NCBI GenBank assembly: GCA_032358255.1
Contig: JAULBX010029599.1
Span: 62,001-126,000 of the forward strand
DNA: 64,000 nucleotides
Reading direction: 5' to 3'
Origin: Heterotrichella gracilis
Taxonomy: Eukaryota > Sar > Xanthophyceae > Tribonematales > Xanthonemataceae
The notes below the pieces were generated by a model, which saw nothing but the letters and a program-made list of their open reading frames with translations, ran no database searches and was not told the DNA's origin. Position numbers and translations under genes: made by a program. Shown here piece after piece: positions 47,134-59,200 of the stretch. Numbering within the stretch: position 1 is the stretch's first letter; each line of letters starts with the position of its first letter.

Positions 47134-50100
47134 ATGGAGCACGTGTCTGGGCTAGACAGTGGCCTACAGGACCGCCAGATGGATGTGGAGTTCATCCTAT
47201 CGCGCATCAAGCGGAACAAGCTCACGGAAAACAAGCCCATATCCAGTGTTCAGAAGCGCGGAGGTGCAGAGGGTGAAGGGGATGACGGCTCGGTCTGGAT
47301 TAGGCCCAGTGGTGAGTGGCCCTAGCCTGGGTGACAGCCTACTTACAAGCCCCTTGTGTCCAACCTTCGGCGTGGCATCCACCACTTCCCTCCTGTCGCA
47401 GGGCCACGTCGGCTGGGTGAAGGCGTTGAGGATATGGAGCAGGGCATCATCAGTGCAGAACAGCTGCCCAGTGGGTGAGTGTGCTGGTGTAGACATTTCT
47501 GTGCCCAACTCCAAGATGATGCTTGATGTTCACTACCCCCTATACTCAATATACTAACCATTCTGCGATCCCTACACGCTGGATTGGCTCATGCTGGCAC
47601 CAAGGCAGCCATCATGGCCTGGTGGTGTTCCTTTGAGCCTTGCACATGTGGTCCCTGAACTTAGGCTCCGCACTCCCTGCCACCTCTCAACTACCCGCTG
47701 ACTGCTGCGTGGTGTGCAGGGGGGCGCTGCTCAAGATCACTCTACTGGCAGCTGGTTTTGTCATAGGTGAGTAACCAGTACTGCTTCACCCGCATGGCAA
47801 GAGGCATGGCATGTGCACCGCACAGGCTAGCCACCTTTGCATAGCAACGGCCTGACACCAGTACTGCATCCCCCGCATGGCTTGTGGCACGACATATGCA
47901 CCCCACCAGGTAAGCCACCCCTGCATAGCATTGACCCGACATCATTGTTGCTTCTTTCCAGGCCCCTCCGGCAGCTCCATTCGTGAGATATCCAGGATGA
48001 CTGGCTCGGACATCAAGTCGTGGACGGAGAAGACGCAGTGCGTGTCCAACAGGCCCTCCCGCACCTTCCTCGTGCAGGTATTGGTCCACACACATATGCA
48101 AACCTGCATGCGTTTGTCACCGGAAGGCTGGCCAACGTGTTGCAGTAGCATGCTGCTGTAAAGTGTTAGGTCCTAGGGTTTAGGGTTGCACTTGTTCAAC
48201 AACTGTGTGCATGGGTCAACAGCTGCATGCCCCAATCTGTACAGTGTTTGCCGTTCATTGTCTCGGGTGATTGGGGCCTGCTATGGCTGGCTAGTGCACC
48301 CGTATTGCAGGCTGGCTCACTTGGCTCGCCCCTCCAGCAGGGCTCCCAGGAGGGCATTGTCAAGGCGCTGGAGATTGTGTGCGACGCCGTGGACCGATAC
48401 AAGGAGCTGTGCGAGGGGGGCATGGTTGGTGAGCACCGCAAACCTGGCCAGCTCTTTATTACAGTACAAGCGTCCCAGCAGTACGGCCGTAGTGCAGTCA
48501 CCCTTGCACAGCTTGTGTCAAGCAGCCGCCAGAGGACACTCGCCAGGCCCTACAACCCCTTGCAGTCATGTATTGGCACCTTTGGCCTTCCCTTGTGTCC
48601 TCCCACACCTGGCAGGGGTTTGAGCGTGTGGTTGGTGGCAGTTTTACGGGTTTACGGGTTTGGGGTTGGGCCATGTGGCTGGCGCCAGCCTGAGCAGCAG
48701 AGCTGACGCATACTCTGCCTGTGCAGGCCAACTGGTCCCCCGTGTGCAAATCGTGCACGGCGTGGAGTTCAGCTACCAGCCGCCCCCGCGCAACGTTGTG
48801 CCGTTTGCCGCAGCGCTCAGGCCAGAAGACCGAAGGTGAGCCGCACACCGCATAATGCCATGCATGCCCCTGCACACCCACGAGGCCCACTGTCACACCA
48901 CCATGAATCCTGCTACGTATTTTGTAAATCAAGTGCACGCCCACGTTGTGCCACAGCGCAAGGCCTTACAAGCCAAGTCAATTTGCCCAAGATAAATCTG
49001 ATGCACCATCTTGCAATATTCCCAGGCGTCGCGCTGTGCATGCTGATCGCGGGCTGGGGTGCACTCCCTACATCGTTACCTAGCGCGTGCCCCGCTGTCA
49101 CGCTTACATCCTGCCTGCCGCTTGCAGGGTGGGGCGTGCGTCGGCGCCGCGCATGTCGCAGGGCGGTATGCCAGGCATGGTGCCAGGCATGGGCATGCAG
49201 CCCGGGATGAACCACATGGGCATGCCGCCGGGCATGGTCCAGATGCACCCCATGCAGGGCGCCATGCCGCACCCCAGCCTCAACCCTGCCTACCACCCTG
49301 GCCTCCCCAGCATGGCGGCCTACCAGCAGGCAGCAGCCATGGCAAATTCCAGGGCCTACGACGGCCACCACGGCCCCGTTAGCATGCACGGCGCGGTCAA
49401 CATGCACGGCGGGGGCATGACGGGGGTACCCGCAGCCGTCCCGCCACAGGCGCCGCTGTACCATTTCCCGCCTAAGCTTACTCCCGTGGTGCCTGCGCAC
49501 CCACCCACCTACCGCGCACCGCACCCGCAGCTCCCCACAGGGAGGCGCCCCAACCGGTCCTCCGCGCAGCGCGGTGGTGGCTCCCACACCGACCAGCCCC
49601 ACCCCTCGGTGCCCGTCTCGATGGACTTGGCTGCCCAGCAGAACCAGGCCATGCAGCAGCAGTCCAGCCCCTTTGCCAAGGCGAGCGGTGGCCCCTTCAC
49701 CCCCCAGTCCCCACCGCAGCAGCAGCACCCCCAGGGGGATGCCCTCGTGCACTCGGACAGCTTCCAGCAGATCGGCTCCCACGTGGTCATTCCCGTAGAG
49801 GTGGCCCGCCAGATGGGGCTCCTGGGGAACAGTGGCTCACCGCCGGGGACTGCAAATTCTCAGGGCGGGCCGGTGCCCATGCGGCTGAGTGAGGCGCTGC
49901 GCAAGGCGGGCAGTGGAGCCATGGAGCAGCCGGAGCGGGCGGCTTCGGCGACTTCCAGCGTGTTGGCGCCGCCGCTAGCTGCGGGCCGGGCGAGCAGCAT
50001 GGGCAGCCTTGCGACCAGCCGAGCAGGTATGCGTGGCACCACCCACACAGCGCATTGATGCACCCCACAGTGCAGCAGCCCCACTACAGACCTGGTTGCC

Positions 50101-51319
50101 TGGTGGTGCGCCATTATGGCAGCTGTGACCCTCACCGTGCACCCTGCCAACCTACTAGTTTTAAGGGGCTCCATGGTGTATGGATTTGGGTTGAGCATTT
50201 CAAGTCAAGGGCTCCCAGTTTCCTTTCTTTGCTGACCCCAGCCAACCGAACCACTCACTTTTCCCCTGCTCATCACATCCCCAGGTGCAGTCCCCCTGGA
50301 CCTTGGCAAGCTTGCCATCTCCGACAGCCACATGCCCGGCTCACTGGACTCTGCCAGCAACGAGTCCTTTGTGGCCTCGCCCACCTCCACCGCTGAGCTG
50401 GCGGATGACACCAAGCGGGTGCGCTTTGTGCAGGACAAGATTGGCGCCCCACAGGTAGGGATCTGCGGGGCTAGGGTTTTGGTAGGGCGTTGCTGGGGGT
50501 TTGGCACCGCATTGTTCAGCATGTGGGCCCACTGCATGCATAAGTCTCAGTACCACAACCTGCACCACGCGCATGATGCACCACTACACGGCACCACCGT
50601 TCCTCACCCCTTCTCACCACCCTTCTCACCGCCTTCCCACCGCCCCACAGGACGAGCTGGAGGCGCTCAAGGAGGCGCTGAACGACATCGACCGCACCCA
50701 GTCGGCGCCGCCACCCGGCTTCAGCTTCTTCGGCGGCGGCGGCAGCCCCGGTGCCGATGAGGAAGCCGACTCCCTGGCCAACCTGGCGCTGGATTTCAGC
50801 TCCTTCCAGCGCTACCACCACAAGATGGGGCCGCTGGCGGCGCATGCAATGGTGCAGGACCCCCATGGAGCCACAGGTAGGGTGCGCCATGGGGCTGATG
50901 GTGGGGTTTTGGTGTTTGTCTGGGCTGGTTTGAGGCGGTGTGGTCGTCATGTGTTGGCGCGGTTGTATGGATGGCATTGGAGCATATGGTGGCTGGCGGG
51001 GGAGAGGTGTGCGGGTGGGTACGGTATGCCCTTGGAAGGGAGTATCCACCAAATAGTGGGTCACCCGCTGTGGGGTGTGCGGGGTGGAGACGGTTGTTTA
51101 CGTCAAGTTTTTAATCACCTTATATATTATACTATCTTGTAGCCTGGTTAGTTTATTGCAACTAGCTTGCTTAACATATTTATATTCTTTTTTAGTTGTT
51201 TTCCTTCTACCTATGTGTTGATGTGGCTGGCTGTGCGTGCAGGTGTGTGGAGGGAGACCTCGTGGAAGGCCAAGCCCCACCTGGCTCTGATTGAGCGGGC
51301 GCAGTCATGGAACAAATGA
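47134..51319 (+). CDS. KH-domain RNA-binding protein with Met/Pro/Gln-rich region
   Basis: Ten exons (47134-47311, 47402-47474, 47720-47766, 47962-48077, 48341-48428, 48727-48835, 49128-50026, 50285-50454, 50651-50876, 51243-51319) give 660 residues. One KH domain lies at about 84-165: LLKITLLAAGFVIGPSGSSI with the GxxG loop as GPSG, then REISRMTGSDIKSW. It is cut by three introns. Next comes a low-complexity stretch (about 215-450) rich in Met, Pro, Gly and Gln, such as GMPGMVPGMGMQPGMNHMGM. A helical segment DELEALKEALNDIDRTQS lies at about 560 and the C terminus is conserved-looking (WRETSWKAKPHL). KH proteins bind single-stranded RNA. The flanking low-complexity region suggests ribonucleoprotein condensates. 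I cannot assign an ortholog. Confidence 0.8.
47774..47942 (+). repeat. About 83-bp tandem duplication in KH intron 3
   Basis: Two units, each running ACCAGTACTGC, CCCGCATGGC, ATGCACC or GTGCACC, AAGCCACC or TAGCCACC, TTGCATAGCA or CTGCATAGCA, to CCCGAC or GCCTGAC. The first unit starts eight bases inside the intron and the second ends 19 bases before the acceptor, so the duplication makes up nearly the whole intron. Confidence 0.85.
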
Positions 51320-52603
51320 GGTTCGGTGCTGAACAGCATGTACACAGGGGAATTGGTGAACTCACAACAGGTGATGAGTGCTTGTCGAGGCTTTCTGTCA
51401 ATAAATACAGAGACATTAAAACTTATCCTGCAAGGCACTTGGTGCTGTCCCATCTGTTGAGTTGTTTGCTTGCATAGCCTTTTTGTATGCTTTAGGCTGG
51501 TTGGTTTACATCATTGTTGTTTGCCCACCCTGCAACAGGGGGGCAAATATGCGGCAGCGAGTTGTTGCGCTGCTTTCAAGTTGAGCCACTGTTTGAAATT
51601 GCAATTGTGTTGCGTATTCAAGCAGCGTCGTCACCAGTGTTGTGTTGTCCGTAAAGATATGTTTATGTGCACATGTATGCCTCAGGGCGTACTGACAATG
51701 AATTGCACGCAGTCGTGTTTGGGAAGCTGTTTGTGCTGACCAGTGGCATGTATGCTGCTGGCGTGAACATTGACAGGAACTGCAGGTTGAATGTTTAAAG
51801 TTGAACCTATGACGCGAGCGAGTGTGTGGTCGCATCATGGGTTTTGTTGCATCCCAAGGCTGAGGCAGTGTTTAAAGACTGTCGAGGCTGGGATTCTGGC
51901 TGTAGCACAATGCTTAACTGCGTGCCACCAGTTTCCAATAGATCCTAGCTTATCACGTCACGTGATGGTTGATGTGGTTTAGGAGTTTTTTAAAATTGCT
52001 TTGGGCCAAGTGCTGGGAGACAGGGTTGTAGGGTTTGTCACAAAAAAATGACTGTGGGCATTATTCATTGTGGACAGTGTATCTTTGATAGTTAGACCCC
52101 TTGACTGTTTTTCAAGCTGTCGTGGGCATCCTTCAGTGATTAATTTCACCATTTTTACCAGGTAGCACCTCAAGAAAATCAAAATGTTGCTTTTTGCCAT
52201 GTTCACCTCGGTGACCAAGTCTTGTTCAGTTTTCTGGCCCAGGATATCGGACTTTGACAATGCCTTTTTACAATGCTGCTTCAATATCTGTGGCAGTAGT
52301 GTTATCACCTCAATACGTAGTATGGTTGTTACACCAGCATTGCATCAGCTACTAGGATGTGGCTCTATTGGTACACCAATGACTGTGGGAGGTTGCCCAA
52401 GGGGGATGTGCTGAACTATCGTCGACAGGTGCGTGAGTCTGACTCAGCACCTTGGCATGGTGCCATGCCTGCATTGCTCAGCACTGGGCAGCCTGGAAGC
52501 AGACTGTAACAGCACTATGCATACCTCAATGACCCAATGCCTTCCTTGCCCTTGGCCTGTCAGCACCTAAATAGAAGAATCTTAAAGAAAAGAACGCCCT
52601 ATT
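51320..52603. other. Intergenic region between convergent KH and WDR77 genes
   Basis: The two 3' UTRs and about 1.3 kb of DNA without coding signal. Nothing repetitive was seen. Confidence 0.4.
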
Positions 52604-55600
52604 CTAGGCCACCGTCGTCAACACCACATTCTGGTCCCACCCGCCGCTGTACAGCTGCGGCGCCTGCGTCCCCGCTGTGCGCCACGCCAGCGCCCTGATG
52701 TACTTGCCACGCGCATGCGCCACGCGCAGCTCGGTCCCTGAGTCAGATGAGCTATGAGGGAGCCCTGACGTCACCACGCGGCCGTCGTCGCCACTAGTGG
52801 CCAGCGCGGTGGATTGCCCTGTGCGCAGCGATTTCAAGCTTCAATAGTGCGGGATCAGCACACAGGATAGGAGCAGGTCTGCAATACACTTCCTATGATG
52901 ACCACAATGGGAAGCATCGTTATGCAAATGAAGCGCAGTAACGAGTCATCAACAATATTTTTTGGGAGTGCATCACTGCTGAAAAGGTTTTCTTTCATGA
53001 TGCAGTATTTCCAATTGTGCAGAAGTAACGCCAATAAATTCAGCAGTGACAACATGCCACAATGAACTGACATTGTCATTTTTGGACACAAACCTTGAGG
53101 TTAGGGTTCTGTATCCTAACCATGGTGCAGTCGCCTGCAGGATTTGATGCCTTGCAAGCAGTAATGCACACATTAAGCAGTGGGCCAAACATTTGCAAGT
53201 GAAGCGATGCAGACCTTTACCTATGCCACGCACCTTGTTGCCTGATGGCGATGGCCCTGATGGCGTCCCGGTGGCGCTGTGCCGACGCCACCGCCTCACT
53301 CGTGTTCCTAACGTCGTGCACTGCCAGGGTCCCATCATACAGACCGACCAGCAGACTGTTCCCTGAAGGGTCCCACCTGCCACGCGTGCAAGGGTGGGAG
53401 TTGGGGCATGTTGGTGGGGTGCCATGGTGCCAAGGTTGGTCAAAGAATGCAGGCTGCTAGGTAGCAAATGCTCTGGCCCACATCACATTTTGCTGTTGAG
53501 GATGGGGAGGAAGTGCGCCCAATGGGGAGGCCCCTTCGATGCCATCACAGAGGCGGCGTGATGTGGCGTGCTGTGCATGATCCATGAACCCACAGTAGGA
53601 AGTATGCCGTGTGACACTGCAGACGAGCGTGCCTCAACCGCATGCACTGCATTGCAATTGCACGCCCTCTCTCACCTGCATGCGCATCCTGCTCCTGTCA
53701 GGGGGATGACTGCAGTGGCCTCCCTGCTGCGCACATCCCACAGACGGGCGGTGCAGTCCTGCAGGTGATGTGAATATAATTCTTTAGCACACACATGGAA
53801 CGCACACGTGAAGCAAGCTGCGCCGTTTGCTGCCTTGCTTCCCATCCCTGATGTGGTGCATACAATTGAGGCCAGATATGTAAAGGTGCTAAGGCATTAT
53901 CAAGGTATGAAGTTCCGTAGGGATTGGGGTTGTGGCCATTGAAAGCGGTTGGCTATCTTTTTATTACTATTATTCTTTATTTACGTCACATCATTGATAT
54001 TTACTGTCAGATAAAATCTTGCAATTACATAAATCTTGTAAAGTTATTATTTACTTATTTCAATATATTAACTCTACATTGGCACTGTGGCGCACCTCTG
54101 ACACCGACGCTAGCTGGTTGCTGTCTCGCCAGTGTAGTTGGTTCACAGGTTTGGTGTGGCCCGCCAGGAAATCTGTGCAGTGCAAGTAGTCATCATATGC
54201 CCACAGGTGAATACTGCAAAGAACAACATGGCAATTGGTGAACAAGGACGTAAAATTTATTGAGAAGCAGATGCAGCACCTGCAAAAGATATGCTACTGA
54301 GTCACTGCCAAGTGGAGGATATCACTAGTACAATCCCTCACCTGTACCTAGAAAACAACATGAGACTTATGACGGCAGGGCTGTAACAGGGAGGTACATG
54401 CAGGGATGTGTACACGCTGCAGAAACCGTGCTAGCAGGCCTACGTCAACTGTGACAACAGGTCAGAAGCACACTCAACGCTGTACCTAGTGTCCCATGAG
54501 CAGCTTGCGAATACCGCTTCATCAGGTGCTGCTGATACTCCAACCACCTGCATTCAATTGACAAACTTGGCTTCTGGGCATGAGGGATCGTACGTACTTG
54601 CAGACGGCGCACCACCCACTTGCAACCCATACCCAGCAAGCGCCCCCAGGAATCACAGCAAACACAATACAAGCACCCGTCACAAGCAGCAAGCTTGCAA
54701 CTTGGTTTATTTTCTGCAGCGTACCACATCATCGTGTGAGGGTGCTGCCTGTATGTGCCTCAGAGGCTGCTGCCCCTCCTTCCCTGCACCGCTCCAGAGC
54801 CATACCGCCACTGAGCCGTCATCGCTGCCAGTGACCAGCAGAGGGGCGCCTGAAGACAACAAATGATTGTCCATAACACCCTTCAAAGGAGAATGTTGGC
54901 TACACTGCCAACAATGAGGCGTGTGCATGGCCAAGGCATGGGCATGGGTATAGGCAGGAGCCATGGGCACGGGCAAGGCATGCGGTGCTGGCGCACCAGT
55001 TATTTTGTCTGGAGCCGTCAGCCAATCAACGCAAGCAACTCCATCTCGCACTTCTGTCCCATGCACTGCGTGCGTGTCACCGTCTGCGACGATGACAGCA
55101 ACCAATCCCGTCCATTGGTTAGAGGTGAAATTGCTCCCACCCACCGCCACCAACTCCCTGGAGCCTGTGGGCAATACAAATCCAGTTCATTTACAATTAG
55201 GGAATTTCCCAGCCGTCATCGGCTTAACTCTTTGTGTGGTCCTGGAGGGCACACATTGGGGACACTAGTCCGCAGCCTTGTAGGAGATAGAGTGAGTGAA
55301 TACTTCTGGCAAGATAGAGACACCAGAGCGTGAAAATAGCTCGCACAGGGGGTGTTTGAGAGCAAAGCAGCACCCAATGTTATGCATCCTGGCCCCGGTT
55401 TGAGCAGTGGGGACAGTGGCGGCAGTGGCGAGGCACCACTGGGCGCCCTCAGCTGTCACTTTCAGCAGCAAGAGTATGGCAACCCCATCCTGAACCGTGT
55501 AAATGTTGTCAGCCTGCTAAAGGCCAGGCAGTGACCATATCGTGCAGGGCGAACCTGTGGGCAATACTGCAAGTGCGTCAACGCTCCACTCAAACTTCTC

Positions 55601-55624
55601 AATGATCTTAGACTCCGGGTCCAT
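52604..55624 (-). CDS. WD40 protein resembling WDR77/MEP50
   Basis: Eight exons on the minus strand (55624-55555, 55164-54997, 54849-54725, 54547-54486, 54213-54096, 53758-53676, 53376-53234, 52818-52604) give 327 residues, close to the 342 of human WDR77. WD-repeat pieces in order: LLVTGSDDGSVAVWLW at about 82, then PSHDDVV, FASCSWDTSIHLW, LASVSEDCTARLWDVRS, LLVGLYDGTLAVHDVRN, ALATSGDDGRVV and finally QLYSGGWDQNVVLTTV. SHDDVV and the last blade (GWDQNVV, in human GWDHQVV) favour WDR77, the partner of arginine methyltransferase PRMT5, which methylates Sm proteins and histones. Because WD40 proteins are so alike, the subfamily is a proposal. Intron 1 is bounded by a 14-bp direct repeat. Confidence 0.75.
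55164..55567 (-). repeat. 14-bp direct repeat flanking WDR77 intron 1
   Basis: CCTGTGGGCAATAC (plus-strand reading) is at 55554-55567, spanning the end of exon 1, and at 55164-55177, spanning the intron 3' end. On the minus strand both read GTATTGCCCACAGG, so the last exon bases and the last intron bases are the same sequence. Confidence 0.9.
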
Positions 55625-56281
55625 GTTTGTCAATTCAGTGCTCGACCTCTCTACAAAAGTGTCAAAAGGTTACCGCTAACAATGCATGCATGCATTTGCG
55701 GATTGTTGCCTGATGAAGATGATAGGAGACCAGTGCGCAGTACAGTTTGACGTCAACAGCAGTATCGTTAAAAATCACTAAAGGGTCATCAACTGTTTGC
55801 TGACGATCGAGGAGGAATGGTTGCTCGCGGATTTGGTGGGCGTTATGGTGCGCTGAAAGCAACTTTGAAAGTACAGACAAGAAAACGGGCGAGTCAATAT
55901 GCATGCATTTGTTCAAACGTTTGGTCCGATAGACGAACAACGAGTGCTACTCTACCAGTAAGCTAGTCCACACGTGCAAAACAGTACAGTTACAGTCTCT
56001 ATCGGCCAGCATAACGTCCCTTGTTCCCCATCTTTTGTCCTCGTTTGAAATGGTAGTGAGCATTTGGTAAACCGTCAAACGACTGCAAATTGCCCACTTG
56101 GGACATATTATCACACCCCTATAAGTTTGTGACACTTATTACGGACGTGGGCGTTGCATGGTTGTCCTTTGCGGGACGCGGGGGGTCATCTTGTATATTG
56201 ACAATGTAGTGGATCAGTTCACAGTGGGCCTCCAGATGTGACCAGCTTTTGCGCTGCCCGAGGCACAACCTGCCTGTGGTC
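55625..56281. promoter_or_regulatory. Shared promoter region between WDR77-like and WAPL genes
   Basis: 657 bases between divergent start codons. No coding signal. Contains a repeated ATGCATGCATGC word (55683) and otherwise AT-moderate DNA. Confidence 0.45.
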
Positions 56282-59200
56282 ATGAAGACCTTCACCCGCA
56301 AGCGCCGGGGCAGCAGCTCCCCAGCCAAGGAGAGGCAGCAACCCGATGCTAGCGACCCATATGAATTCACAGGAGCCAACCAGGCTTCAGAGGCGACCAC
56401 AAGCCACAAAAGGAGGAGCGCGCAGCACGACGCAAGCTTCCTGAAGGAGCTCCTGCAGGCCAGGGGTGCGCACAACCCTCCCACAAAGTCAAGCGGCACG
56501 AGCTCCAAGCGGGCTGCACCCACACAGTCAGGTGGCGCTGCAGCCCCCCAGAAACGCAGAGCAGCCCAAAAAGTCAGCTCGCACACAGCCCACAAGGTGC
56601 CGGTGCAAACGCCAGCTGGCGGGCCAGCTTTGGATGACCCCTATGCGTACCCGGATGACGATGTCCCCTCGCCAACGTTCAGCTTCAGCAAGTCTAAGGC
56701 TCGGGTAAGCAGCCAACCTGTGAGCAGCACTGGACACACAGATGCCGCCGCAAGCCTGCCTGCGCCATCCGATGTGGGCCCAAATGCCCCTCCTGGGGAA
56801 GCACCCACCCGTCAGGCATCAGCAGCTGCGCAGCCATCTACCAGCTACCTACCCAAGGCTGCAGTCCCACAGCCTGGTGGCGATGTGAAGAAAGGCAGCA
56901 AAGGGCAGCCGCCTACAAGTAAGGCCAGCAAAGCACAGCCCGCGTCCAAGACCAGCAAGGCACAGGGGCCTGCACCCAAGCAGAAACAGTCCACCTTGCA
57001 GTCCTTCTTCAGGTCGAGCAGCACTACAGGCTCACAGTCCACCTCTGGCGCTGCCACCCAGCCCGCCTTGCAGCCCCCCTCGGCCAGGGCATCGTCTTCG
57101 GGGCAGGGAACCTCTCGACTTAAGAACATGTCCCCTTCAGCTATCGCCACCACAGCGGAGCCAAGTGAGGAGGCACACAGGGCAGAGCTAGTGGGACGAG
57201 AAGCCGGGCAGGCAGGTGGCAGCGACAAAACCCTTCCAAAGGGTACGGCAGCTGCCAAGGGCAGGCCAGCGAGGGCTCCTTCGGCCAAGCCATTGTCAAA
57301 GGGCGCCCAAGCCAGCTGCGACCAGCAACAGGCAGCACAGGATACCCTCAGAGTGCCTGACTTGTCCAGCGGGAATGATGCCATTGCTGCGGTGGTGCAT
57401 GGGGCTGGTATTGAGGCGCATGCGGCAGCTGATGTGGGCAACGAAGGGGGTCCCAGCGACCCATTTGCGCAGGACAAGGACCATGAAGCTGAGGTAGGCA
57501 ATCCTGGATGATACCATTGCCTTGCTTGATGATACGAGACCATGGGAGTCAACCAAGCACATGAAGCCAACATGCATCTTCACACAATGCAAGGATGTAA
57601 AGTGCATTTAGGACTGTGGTAGGCAAACTCACCATGGTCTAGTATCAGTCCAATTCATAAACCTGGGTGTGTCACAAAGCAGCCACAACGGACCTAATGT
57701 CTCTATGTCCTTCATCACGTGTGTAAAGCCTAAACTAGGGATTCAAAATACCACGTATTGTCGGGAAAAAATACGTAAATACACGTATTTTTACCCTTTT
57801 CTCAAATACGTACGTATTATACGTAAAAAATACGTTAAATGATTATATATATTAAATTTAATTAATATATATTCATATAAAATCTCATAATTGTTTTTGA
57901 GAGGTGAAACAAGTAGGATTGCTCAAATGAGTTATGGTTTGGGCTTTTTCATGTAGTTGAATGTAGATTTTCTGTTTTTGCGGCAGTAATCAGTTAAATT
58001 TTACTGGTTATTGTAAAAGGTGACACGTCATCCAGGGGGTGGGAGTTTCTGCAACTTTTGACACCATCGTGGAGTTGACAGATTTGCATGCACATTTGAG
58101 GACAACTTGGGCCCCTCTAGCTGCCATGAAAACGCCATAAAAAAATACGATAATATTTTGGGGTGGGGGTGGGGGGGGTGGTTTCAGGCCTTCAAATAAA
58201 TTTCAGTAGGAAATTTTAAAAGTCCTGATATTTTTTTTGAGGAGGTATTTGACGGGTTTGCTGCATGGTACAAGCTCACACATGGTCTAAGGTGTCATTT
58301 GCACACACTTGCAGATTGGTATTGCTGCTACCTCAACATGGTTGTGGTCCACATGTCCCTGGGCATATAAATTCTTTGTAATAATGTTAAGATTTATTTT
58401 ATTATTTCATTACATTTAATGGTATTAATCCAGTATATAATCAAGAAAGTAAATTCAATTTAATTTAGGTTTATTATCAATAATTTTAATTTTAAAAATA
58501 TAGAAGGTGCCATTCATAAATTTGGCTGTTCCAGAGAGCATCAGCGCCCTTCCTAGTGTTCAAATCAGCCCTTAAAAATACAATAAAATGGGGGGTGGGT
58601 GGGTCAAAGGTCTGGGGGTCCAAACGATTTTAGGATGGTGTCTGAAATAAAATTTTCTCCCACCCCCTGCGTCATCACGTATTTTCAGCGTATTTTCAGC
58701 GTATTGAAATCTCAAAATACGTATTTTTACGTATTTACGTATTGCGTATCGCGTATTCCGTATCACGTGTCTTGCATCCCTACCCTAAACCCTGAATACT
58801 ATACCCTGAATCAGAATACTCATCGACTCAAAAGGTCTCCCACCTTGCTCCAACATCAACATCTCTTCCCCTCCTCAGGTCATGGACCTCACAGACAGCC
58901 ACGAGCCAGCGGTGCTACTCCACACACAGCCATCAGAGCCGCCACCCGATGCCACACCCGCCCATGCACCGGACAAGGCACCCCTCCCTACCCCAGCCCC
59001 CATCCCAGGGACTGCCTCTGAGAGCCAGGCCATGCAGGGACTGGAGCCGCCACCAGTCCCGGGGATGGCCCCTGGGACCAGCAACAGGGGTGATGCAGCT
59101 GAAGGGGAGGGTGACGAGGGCTGTGCAGCGGTTGACCCCACAAAGCCACCACAGGCGCAAACCTCTGGGCCACTTGGCAGGGACTGCGGGGTGGTGGAAG

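Noticed and set aside
48913-49782. 289-codon open frame on the minus strand
   Set aside because: It is antisense to the long Met/Pro-rich exon of the KH gene; its His/Arg/Gly-rich composition is what reverse translation of that exon gives.
56845-57573. 242-codon minus-strand frame
   Set aside because: Mirror of the low-complexity WAPL exon 1; the Leu/Ala/Ser-rich product is an artefact of GC-rich codons.
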